From an uncultured Chlorobiota bacterium (GTDB lineage: Bacteria; Bacteroidota; Ignavibacteria; UBA10030; UBA6906), in assembly GCA_900696645.1 (NCBI GenBank), contig CAADGV010000023.1, positions 84,272-148,271 of the forward strand: a DNA stretch of 64,000 bases, given 5' to 3'. Numbering within the stretch: position 1 is the stretch's first letter; every line of letters begins with the position of its first letter. Positions 7,566 through 14,390 of this stretch are shown in pieces. The translations under genes and the position numbers were made by a program. A model generated the notes under the pieces. The model saw nothing but the letters and a program-made list of their open reading frames with translations, had not been told where the DNA came from and did not search any database.

Positions 7566-8471
7566 CTATTCGTACACGGGCGAAATGCCGTAGTTGCTCG
7601 CCGCCCACAAGGCAAGGATGGAGGTAATGCCGGCGATCGCCCGCTTCTCGTCCTCATCGTGAATTACAAGACCGTATGTATCTGCAACAAAGTGCATGTT
7701 CTGAAGAACTTTGAACGCAGCCCTTCGATTGATACTTCCGTGCCAGTAGTCCACTTGATCGAGAATCATCTGCTCGTGCCGGCGAAGAAATTCGCCCAAT
7801 GAGAACACTCGCTTGCTCAGCGAAGTACGCGGCTTCGCAATCGTCATCAAGTCGGCGAGATATTGATCCCACAGCCGCGACAACGCCCGATTCTCCGGTC
7901 GGCGCAGATACCGGGCTAATTCAAGCGAGAACTTGGCTTTCGTTTGAACCCGAAACCGCGGAACAACAGGATGCAGGTCGTAGATCTTCTCCCAATGCTT
8001 CTCGTCAAATTCATCCTGCTCGTTGTAGACCCACCGGCTTTTGAGTTCATTCCATGCAAGAATCGTGAGTACCGCCTCTTCGCGGCTGTCAAGAAGAATG
8101 AACTTGCCGCTTTCTGCTTTTACGACAGTGACCCAGTGGCTCCATTCATAAATACAAATAAGCACCGGAATGCCGCGGCGAAGAAACCGTACCAACTCTG
8201 TGCGGGCGCTTTCGGCGTCGTGCCTTCGCACCATCTCCAAATCGCAGTCGTAGAACCGAGCCGCTCGTCCGAGTTGTACTTCGTCCGTTCCGTTTGCCGA
8301 GCGGCTTCCCGCAATGCGTGTAATGGTTCCCTCTTCTGCAAATATCCCGAGTGTGATAAGTGCATGCTTCAGCGCGAAGGGTCCGCACTGCCACAAGTTC
8401 GGTTGTTGTTGTATTCCCATTGACCACTGTTGTTGGAAAAGGCTATCAAAGCTATTCAAAGTTCGCCCCAT
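7566..8471 (-). CDS. C39-like (papain-fold) cysteine peptidase protein
   Basis: A 301-aa protein with a peptidase C39-like triad in its N-terminal half: Gln28-Cys29 in LWQCGPFAL, His112 in EWSHWVTVV and Asp128 in FILLDSR. Spacing and local sequence match bacteriocin-processing-type papain-fold domains and related C39_2 proteins. The C-terminal half (about 165-301) is charged and unfamiliar. No transmembrane segments or signal peptide are visible, so this is not a full peptidase-exporter. The start is uncertain: ATG at 8471 is used; a TTG at 8477 is in frame, and an ATG near 8420 would shorten the N-terminus. It is divergently transcribed from the ATP-grasp gene, with about 70 bases between them. 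Confidence 0.65.
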   Translation of the reverse strand: MGRTLNSFDSLFQQQWSMGIQQQPNLWQCGPFALKHALITLGIFAEEGTITRIAGSRSANGTDEVQLGRAARFYDCDLEMVRRHDAESARTELVRFLRRGIPVLICIYEWSHWVTVVKAESGKFILLDSREEAVLTILAWNELKSRWVYNEQDEFDEKHWEKIYDLHPVVPRFRVQTKAKFSLELARYLRRPENRALSRLWDQYLADLMTIAKPRTSLSKRVFSLGEFLRRHEQMILDQVDYWHGSINRRAAFKVLQNMHFVADTYGLVIHDEDEKRAIAGITSILALWAASNYGISPVYE

Positions 8472-8542
8472 TCGCAACGGGTTCTGTTGCTTCTCCCTCG
8501 CGTATTTCAGATATTTTTTCGGGGGAAGATCGAGGAATACCA

Positions 8543-9601
8543 GTGAAAACCAAGAAAACCAGAGTTCTCGTCCTCTACAACCAGGTCGGGAAAGATGAAT
8601 ATGAAGACTTACGCAAGGTTGACCCCCTTTCCTTGGGCTTCAAGACGGAATACCCCATCCATGTGTCCACTGTCAAGGAAGAGTACAACGCCATAGTCAA
8701 AGCCTTGCGGTCCGAGGGATTCAGGGCGCGGGCGGTCAATGTCGAAGAGAACCTGCACAAGCTGGAAACCCTGCTGCATCGAAACCCGCCGGATGTTGTG
8801 TTCAACCTGATTGAGTTTTTCCACGACACATCGAGACTTGAGGGATCGGTTGCGGGGATGTACGAAATTCACCGCGTAGCCTACACCGGGGCGCCGCCGT
8901 TTGCCCTTGAATTGTGCCAGCGCAAAGGATTGACGAAGCAGGTTCTGCTGGCCAACGGCGTTCCGACTCCGCGCTTCCGACTTCTTTTCCACCCTACTGT
9001 TCCGAAACGACATGGGCTGCATTACCCGCTCATCATCAAGCCTGCGCGGGAAGATGGCAGCAGCGGCATCGACAAGGAATCTGTTGTATATGATTACTCC
9101 GGATTGACGTCACGACTCGAAAAGGTGTTCGCCACCTTTGCGCCCCCGATTATTGTAGAAGAATTCATTGAAGGGCGCGAGCTTCATGTTTCCATTTTGG
9201 GAAATGATCCTCCGGTTGTGCTTCCGATAATTGAATTTGATTTTTCGGAATTTCTACCCGACCACCCGACGATTATCAGCTACGCGGCAAAGTGGGATCC
9301 GCTTGATGAAGCATATCATCGCATGCATTCGATGTGTCCGGCCAAACTCCCGAAGCGGGTTCAGAAGAAGATTGAAGAGATTGCGTTGCGCGCATACAAA
9401 CTAACCGGATGCCGTGACTATGCCCGGCTTGACATCCGCCTCGACAAGAACAATCACCCGTTTGTTCTTGAAGTGAACCCGAATCCCGATCTGACGGAAG
9501 GCGTCTCCTTCATGGAGTCTGCGGAGAAGGCAGGGATTTCCTTTTCTGAAACGCTTAAAATGATAGTGGAATTTGCTTTGCAGCGAAAGCCGGTGAAGTA
9601 A
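8543..9601 (+). CDS. ATP-grasp ligase (D-Ala-D-Ala ligase-like)
   Basis: A 352-aa ATP-grasp enzyme starting at GTG 8543, with CGAGGAAT upstream. The N-terminal region (about 8-110) resembles the D-alanine-D-alanine ligase N-domain (DVVFNLIEFFHD, then YTGAPPFALELCQRKGLTK). The central grasp (about 125-220) has LIIKPAREDGSSGID and IVEEFIEGRELHVSILG. The C-terminal part carries the metal-binding ARLDIRLD and FVLEVNPNPDL. It is more divergent than true Ddl and could join other amino acids or peptides. A divergent C39-like protease gene sits upstream, hinting at peptide synthesis and processing, which is inference. It converges on clpS with 2 bases between stops. Confidence 0.82.
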   Translation: MKTKKTRVLVLYNQVGKDEYEDLRKVDPLSLGFKTEYPIHVSTVKEEYNAIVKALRSEGFRARAVNVEENLHKLETLLHRNPPDVVFNLIEFFHDTSRLEGSVAGMYEIHRVAYTGAPPFALELCQRKGLTKQVLLANGVPTPRFRLLFHPTVPKRHGLHYPLIIKPAREDGSSGIDKESVVYDYSGLTSRLEKVFATFAPPIIVEEFIEGRELHVSILGNDPPVVLPIIEFDFSEFLPDHPTIISYAAKWDPLDEAYHRMHSMCPAKLPKRVQKKIEEIALRAYKLTGCRDYARLDIRLDKNNHPFVLEVNPNPDLTEGVSFMESAEKAGISFSETLKMIVEFALQRKPVK

Positions 9602-9603
9602 GC

Positions 9604-9936
9604 CTATTCGGCCGGTTCAAGTGTTGCAGACATTGAGCCTTTGCAGTTCGGCATCCGCCAATCTGCGCCGTACGATTCGATTTGTTGCTTCTTGTGTTCA
9701 GCCCGTTCTTTATGCGTTGTGTCAACAATGACACGCTTCTTCGCATCCACCTCACATGCCATCTCGTACGCCGTTGCCATGCTGTGACCGAAAATATCCA
9801 TCAGCATTTCGATCACATAGTCGTACGTATGATCATCATCGTCGAGCAGCACGACATGATAGCGCGGGATGAGCCGGGTAACGTCTTCCTCAGTTACCTC
9901 GACATCTTCTTTTGTGAGAACGTCTTCGTTCGCCAT
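9604..9936 (-). CDS. clpS: ClpS-family adaptor for Clp protease (divergent type)
   Basis: A 110-aa protein with an acidic, disordered N-terminus (about 1-25) and a ClpS domain (about 26-110) with VVLLDDDDHTYDYVIEML and ACEVDAKKRVIV. ClpS delivers N-degron substrates to ClpAP/ClpCP. Residues that hold the N-terminal amine in E. coli ClpS appear changed: the Asn of NDD is Asp, and the pocket His is Asp in CEVDAK. I recall similar DDxHTYxYV proteins in other phyla, so this is probably a known subtype with altered specificity. Start chosen at MANEDVL; an in-frame extension to 10002 is unlike the family. Confidence 0.82.
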   Translation of the reverse strand: MANEDVLTKEDVEVTEEDVTRLIPRYHVVLLDDDDHTYDYVIEMLMDIFGHSMATAYEMACEVDAKKRVIVDTTHKERAEHKKQQIESYGADWRMPNCKGSMSATLEPAE

Positions 9937-10087
9937 CGAAGTGGGTGATTTGGTAAGATAAGGTAGCAAATTTGAGTAGCAAGACGCAATTCTCCCGTTC
10001 ACATGCCCGCCGGTCGTTTTCCCGGAATTGATTTAGAGCCACATTTCCGGTAGATTTAGAGGCGTGTTGATGCAAAAATGTTTGTAT

Positions 10088-10136
10088 TCCGCCTGAGGCG
10101 GACAAGCCCGCAGGTGGCGGATAAAGCCCGCCTGTA
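10088..10136. repeat. GC-rich REP-like palindromic unit
   Basis: Contains the perfect palindrome CCGCCTGAGGCGG (10089-10101). It is followed by two related half-units, CCCGCAGGTGGCGG and CCCGCCTG, which can pair with the first. It lies in the clpS-hisS spacer just before the hisS ATG. It looks like an interspersed extragenic palindrome and could also affect hisS expression. Confidence 0.6.
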
Positions 10137-10157
10137 ATCCACTTTACGAGTTTCCCG

Positions 10158-11600
10158 ATGTCCGAACAACAAATTGTAGAGCCAAGATTGCTTCGCGGCT
10201 TTCGAGACTATCTTCCCGCGCAAATGAATGCGCGGCTGAGGATGATCGCCGCGATCCGGAATGTGTATGAACGATACGGATTTCAACCTCTCGACACGCC
10301 GGCTCAGGAATATCGCGTCACGCTGATGGGCTACGGCGAGGAAAACACGAAGCAGATATTCGCTTTTCAGAACCCGGAAGAAGAAGACGTTGCCCTTCGC
10401 TTTGATCTCACCGTTCCGCTTGCCCGCGTTGTAGCACAATATCCCGATCTCGTGTTGCCGTTTCGCCGCTACCAGGTCGCGCCGGTGTGGCGTGCCGACA
10501 AGCCGGACCCGGGACGGTTTCGTGAGTTCATCCAATTTGATCTGGATGCAGTAGGCACGTCATCGCTTGCAGCAGACGCAGAGATTCTCTGTGCAATGCA
10601 TGATACGTTGAAGGCATTAGGCATCGAACGCTTTAAGGTCAGATTCAGTGACAGAAAAGTGCTGAATAGCTTGTTGGACTTTGCAGGAATCTCTCACGAT
10701 TCTGCGCACAGCGTCTTCCGCATTCTCGATAAGTTGGAGAAAATCGGGATTGATGGTGTCTCCGCAGAATTGACGGAGGGGAGGATTGACGCGTCGGGAG
10801 ACAAGATTCCCGGATTGGGATTGAACAACAATCAGGTTGAGCGAATCAAGGAGTTCATTGCAGTCCCGAAAGGAAAGCGGCGTGAAGTTCTTTCCTCGCT
10901 CGAATCACTATTTACGAAAGTAGAGTCGGCGAAAGAAGCGGTTGAAGAATTGCGTTTTGTCTGTAACTCGCTTGATGCTCTTTCCATCTCTGAAGATCAC
11001 GTGCAGCTTGATCTCAGTATTGCCCGGGGACTTGACTACTACACAGGCCCCGTTTTTGAAGCGAGCCTTGACGATGCACCTGAGTTCGGCTCGGTATTCG
11101 GGGGCGGACGGTATGACGGATTGGTAGAAAGATTCCTCGGAAGAAAAATCCCCGCAGTCGGCGCCTCGATCGGTGTTGACCGGCTTTTTGCCGCAATGGA
11201 AATGCTCGGCTTGCACCGGCTTGCGCCGTCAACGGCGAAAGTCATTGTTACGGTGATGGAGCCATCACGTCTTTCTGCGTATCAGAAGCTGACACGAGAA
11301 TTGCGCGAAGCAGGCATCAACACGGAAATGTATTTGGGAGAAGAAAAGACACTCGGCAAACAATTACAATATGCCAACCGCCAGCAAATTCCTCTTGCCG
11401 TCATCATCGGCAGCGATGAGTTTGCGAAGGGTGAGGTGACAATCAAAAATCTGAAACTCGGCGGCGAGTTGCAGGATAAGAAGAAAACCGCTCAAGGCAA
11501 GGAACGCGAGGAATGGCTGAAACTTTCCCGGACAGTGCAGGTTACAGTTCCGTTAGCCGAAACAACACATCAAATTAAAAAAACACTCGAAACAATCTGA
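10158..11600 (+). CDS. hisS: Histidyl-tRNA synthetase
   Basis: A 480-aa class II synthetase that charges tRNA-His. Motif 1 region: RGFRDYLPAQM (11-21) and YGFQPLDTPAQE. Motif 2 region: FRRYQVAPVWRADKPDPGRF (about 92-115). HisA signature: ARGLDYYTGPVFE. Motif 3: VGASIGVDRLF. The C-terminal anticodon-binding domain (about 365-450) has EMYLGEEKTLGKQLQYA and VIIGSDEF. Typical bacterial HisRS has a QKGRY motif-2 loop after FRHERP. Here it is DPGRF, closer to the divergent alphaproteobacterial and eukaryote-like types. That loop contacts the acceptor end, which is notable because the tRNA-His in this window lacks G-1. A C-terminal extension (about 455-480) is charged. Confidence 0.95.
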   Translation: MSEQQIVEPRLLRGFRDYLPAQMNARLRMIAAIRNVYERYGFQPLDTPAQEYRVTLMGYGEENTKQIFAFQNPEEEDVALRFDLTVPLARVVAQYPDLVLPFRRYQVAPVWRADKPDPGRFREFIQFDLDAVGTSSLAADAEILCAMHDTLKALGIERFKVRFSDRKVLNSLLDFAGISHDSAHSVFRILDKLEKIGIDGVSAELTEGRIDASGDKIPGLGLNNNQVERIKEFIAVPKGKRREVLSSLESLFTKVESAKEAVEELRFVCNSLDALSISEDHVQLDLSIARGLDYYTGPVFEASLDDAPEFGSVFGGGRYDGLVERFLGRKIPAVGASIGVDRLFAAMEMLGLHRLAPSTAKVIVTVMEPSRLSAYQKLTRELREAGINTEMYLGEEKTLGKQLQYANRQQIPLAVIIGSDEFAKGEVTIKNLKLGGELQDKKKTAQGKEREEWLKLSRTVQVTVPLAETTHQIKKTLETI

Positions 11601-11617
11601 AACAACTGAACACGAGC

Positions 11618-11656
11618 CATCAGGGCGGATTGTTCAACCTGCCCTGATGATTTTGT
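11618..11656 (+). terminator. Intrinsic terminator between hisS and the ammonia-lyase gene
   Basis: A 9-bp perfect stem (CATCAGGGC at 11618-11626, GCCCTGATG at 11641-11649) is followed by ATTTTGTT. It ends 20 bases before the next ATG, so it could also act as an attenuator for the lyase gene. Confidence 0.65.
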
Positions 11657-11674
11657 TAATGAAAGGACTGAAGC

Positions 11675-13198
11675 ATGTCAATAGTATTAGATGGTTCATC
11701 ACTCACAATTGAAAAACTGGTTCGTATCGCACGACACGGAGAAAAAGTCGAACTTGCCCCTGCCGCGCTCGAACGAATCAAAGTCTGCCGCGCAATGCTT
11801 GAAGATAAGCTGCGGGCTAAAGAAGTCATGTACGGCACTAACACGGGCATCGGCGAGTTTTCTGAAATTGTCTTGAATGACGAACAGGTTCGCGACTTTC
11901 AACGCTATCTGATCTATAACCACGCTGCGGGAATCGGAGACCCTGCACCAATTGAGCATATCCGCGCAGCGATGGCAAGCCGCATCAATGTGCATGCGCA
12001 TGGGAACTCCGCGTGCAGGCCGGAGATTACCATGACATATGTCGAGATGCTGAACAAAGGTGTGACACCCGTTGTGTGCCAGAAAGGATCGGTGGGTGCA
12101 TGTGGCGATCTTGCCCCAATGGCACAAGCCGCATTGTTGCTTATGGGAGAAGGTGAGGCGTTCTATAACGGCGAGCGACTTCCGGGTCGTGTTGCGATGG
12201 AACGGGCGGGAATTCCTGTTCCGGGTCTTCATGCGCGTGACGGGTTGGCGGCGATAAACGGCTCAAATTTGCTTACCGCGATGAGCGCCGTTCATTTGTA
12301 TGATATCAACCGATGGTTGAAGCAGGCGGAGATTGCGGCGGCAATGACGCTTGAGGCCTTGTTCGCCAATCTGAAACCGTATGATACGAGATTGCATGAG
12401 TTGCGCGGTTTCCCCGGCGCCGTCCGGACTGCAAAAGCGATCATGCGCTGTATTCAGGGAAGCGACCTCACAACGGGTAAGATGAAAACCAAAGTCCAGG
12501 ATGCATACTCTATGCGATCGACTCCGCAAGTGATCGGTGCAGCGCATGACGCCGTAGCGTGGGCAACGAAGCAAGTCGAAACCGAACTCAACGGCGTTGC
12601 AGACAATCCCATTTTCATTCCCGACGCGAAGCTTACTCTGACCGGAGCAAATTTTCAGGGGTCGCCCGTCTCGTTGCCGATGGATATGATTGGTGCAGCC
12701 GTGACGATGGTGTGTGTCCTTTCGGAGCGCAGACTGAATCGTCTGACAAATCCCGCCCTTAGCGTCGGGCTTCCTGCATTTTTGACCAAGGATCCGGGGT
12801 TCTTTTCGGGATTGATGTTGAGTCAGTACACGGCGGATACACTCATTACCGAGCAACGCATTCTCTCCGCTCCGGCATCGATTCTTTCTATTCCCGCGGC
12901 AGCAGATCAGGAGGATTTTGTTTCGATGGGAATGAACACTGCAATAAAGAATGGTCAGATTCTCGAGAACGCTTACGGAGTTGTCGGAATCGAATTCATG
13001 GCGGCGGCTCAAGCAATCGAGTTCCGTCAGTTTACACCGGGACTTGGCGTAAGAACGGCGAAAGATGTGATTCGCAATCATGTGAATCGTCTCGAAGAGG
13101 ATCGCCCGCTCTTTCCTGATCACAACGCGATGCAGACGCTTGTCAAGTCGTGCGAGATACTGGAAGCCGTAGAGAATACTGTAGGAAGTCTGCAGTAA
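11675..13198 (+). CDS. Histidine/aromatic amino acid ammonia-lyase family, Ala-Cys-Gly MIO site
   Basis: A 507-aa member of the HAL/PAL/TAL family, which eliminates ammonia through an MIO group made from an internal Ala-Ser-Gly. Family landmarks: YGTNTGIGEF (53-62), the His of YNHAAGIGDP (81-90), GSVGACGDLAPMAQ (138-151), INGSN, and the QDxxS-like QDAYSMRSTPQV. The MIO tripeptide is Ala142-Cys143-Gly144, at the same numbering as Pseudomonas HAL. Engineered Ser-to-Cys HAL is known to form MIO, so activity is possible. The His in NHAAG favours histidine, but NGSN in place of NGTQ is not the canonical HAL pocket. No hutU, hutI or hutG genes are nearby, which weakens a Hut-pathway role. The upstream hisS is separated by a hairpin. 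Confidence 0.85.
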   Translation: MSIVLDGSSLTIEKLVRIARHGEKVELAPAALERIKVCRAMLEDKLRAKEVMYGTNTGIGEFSEIVLNDEQVRDFQRYLIYNHAAGIGDPAPIEHIRAAMASRINVHAHGNSACRPEITMTYVEMLNKGVTPVVCQKGSVGACGDLAPMAQAALLLMGEGEAFYNGERLPGRVAMERAGIPVPGLHARDGLAAINGSNLLTAMSAVHLYDINRWLKQAEIAAAMTLEALFANLKPYDTRLHELRGFPGAVRTAKAIMRCIQGSDLTTGKMKTKVQDAYSMRSTPQVIGAAHDAVAWATKQVETELNGVADNPIFIPDAKLTLTGANFQGSPVSLPMDMIGAAVTMVCVLSERRLNRLTNPALSVGLPAFLTKDPGFFSGLMLSQYTADTLITEQRILSAPASILSIPAAADQEDFVSMGMNTAIKNGQILENAYGVVGIEFMAAAQAIEFRQFTPGLGVRTAKDVIRNHVNRLEEDRPLFPDHNAMQTLVKSCEILEAVENTVGSLQ

Positions 13199-13330
13199 GC
13201 TTCTGCGTTTAGTTCTCAACTAATCGAAGATTGTGTTGCATCGTTAGCGCATCTTGAATTCTCTTCCGAAGATCTCTCACGGATTGCCCATGTGATATTC
13301 CCCTATTCCTTCACATCTACGGAGCCTCTC

Positions 13331-13894
13331 ATGGCAAAAAAATCCCTGGTCAAAGTGCCAACCATCGGCGAGCGGATTCTCACAATTCGTGGCCAGCGCG
13401 TAATGCTGGATCGTGACCTTGCCGAGTTGTACGGCGTCGAAACCAAATATCTGAACCGTCAAGTGAAACGGAATCGGAAACGTTTTCCGACGCAATTTGT
13501 GTTTCAGCTTTCCCGAAAAGAGACCAAGGAACTGGTGACAAATTGGCACCGGTTCGAGCCGCTGAAGCATTCGTCGACGATGCCGTACGTGTTCACCGAA
13601 CACGGCGTTGCGATGCTTGCGTCGGTGCTCAATAGTGCAAGGGCGGTCGAAATCAGCATTTTCATCGTGCAAACATTCGTGAAGTTGAGAAAGATGATGC
13701 ACTCGCACAAGGAATTGTCAGCGCAGCTTTCGCTGCTCAAGATGCGGGTAGATCGTCATGATGAAGAACTTCACAGCATTGTTGAAGCAATTCAACAACT
13801 CATTACCCCTCCCGATCCTCCCCCGAAACGGCGAATCGGGTTTGGTGTTGAAGAACCCAAAGCGGAATATAAAGTCTCGAGAAAAGCTACATAA
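13331..13894 (+). CDS. ORF6N-domain DNA-binding protein
   Basis: A 187-aa protein with an N-terminal ORF6N domain (about 10-100): ILTIRGQRVMLDRDLAELYG, VKRNRKRFPTQFVFQL, then YVFTEHGVAMLASVL. This domain is common in phage antirepressors and in chromosomal accessory genes of Bacteroidota. The C-terminal half is helical and charged, with a possible coiled coil (HKELSAQLSLLKMRVDRHD), and ends in a Pro-rich tail. Start at ATG 13331; no other phage genes are near. It probably binds DNA; its regulatory target is unknown. The spacer 13199-13330 holds nothing else recognisable. Confidence 0.82.
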   Translation: MAKKSLVKVPTIGERILTIRGQRVMLDRDLAELYGVETKYLNRQVKRNRKRFPTQFVFQLSRKETKELVTNWHRFEPLKHSSTMPYVFTEHGVAMLASVLNSARAVEISIFIVQTFVKLRKMMHSHKELSAQLSLLKMRVDRHDEELHSIVEAIQQLITPPDPPPKRRIGFGVEEPKAEYKVSRKAT

Positions 13895-13927
13895 CAATTC
13901 GGTCGGCCTGATTGCGGAGACTATGAT

Positions 13928-14389
13928 ATGAGAGCAATCACAAGGTTTTTGGTTTGCGTGGTGACAGTTCCGGTTTGTCAGGCATTTTCCCGGTTCAACG
14001 AAGGTGGACTCATGCAACATCCCAATTCAGAATTCCAGGCTACGCTTGATGCGGTTCGCCGGTTCAATGATGCATTCAATCGCCATGATGTTGACGGAGT
14101 GATGGCATTGATGACAGATGATTGCGTGTTTGAGAACACCAATCCGCCGCCCGACGGCGCAACATATCGGGGACAGGACGAAGTCCGTGCCGTGTGGGAG
14201 AAGTTCTTTGCAGCGAATCCTGATGCAGTATTTGAGGTTGAAGAGATGTTCGATTCAGGCGATCGATGCGTTGTCAGGTGGATATACAGGAAAACGAAAG
14301 AAGGAAAACCGTGGCATCTCCGGGGAGTCGATATTTTCGAAGTGCGGGATGGCAAGATTGCCGGGAAACGTTCGTACGTAAAGGGGTAA
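13928..14389 (+). CDS. SnoaL/NTF2-like domain protein, possibly exported
   Basis: A 153-aa protein with an NTF2-like fold: the pattern RRFNDAFNRHDVDGVMALMTDD, then YRGQDEVRAVWEKFF and GVDIFEVRDGKI, is typical of SnoaL-type ketosteroid-isomerase relatives. The first 20 residues are hydrophobic (FLVCVVTVPVCQAFS) and could be a signal peptide. An alternative ATG at 14012, preceded by AAGGTGG, would give a cytosolic 125-aa protein, and both starts have a plausible ribosome-binding site. The stop is 1 base before the PabB-PabC ATG, so the two are co-transcribed. Enzymatic role unknown. Confidence 0.75.
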   Translation: MRAITRFLVCVVTVPVCQAFSRFNEGGLMQHPNSEFQATLDAVRRFNDAFNRHDVDGVMALMTDDCVFENTNPPPDGATYRGQDEVRAVWEKFFAANPDAVFEVEEMFDSGDRCVVRWIYRKTKEGKPWHLRGVDIFEVRDGKIAGKRSYVKG

Positions 14390-14390
14390 G

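Noticed and set aside
13331..13894. Prophage island around the ORF6N protein
   Set aside because: All neighbours are metabolic genes; a single ORF6N protein does not make a prophage.
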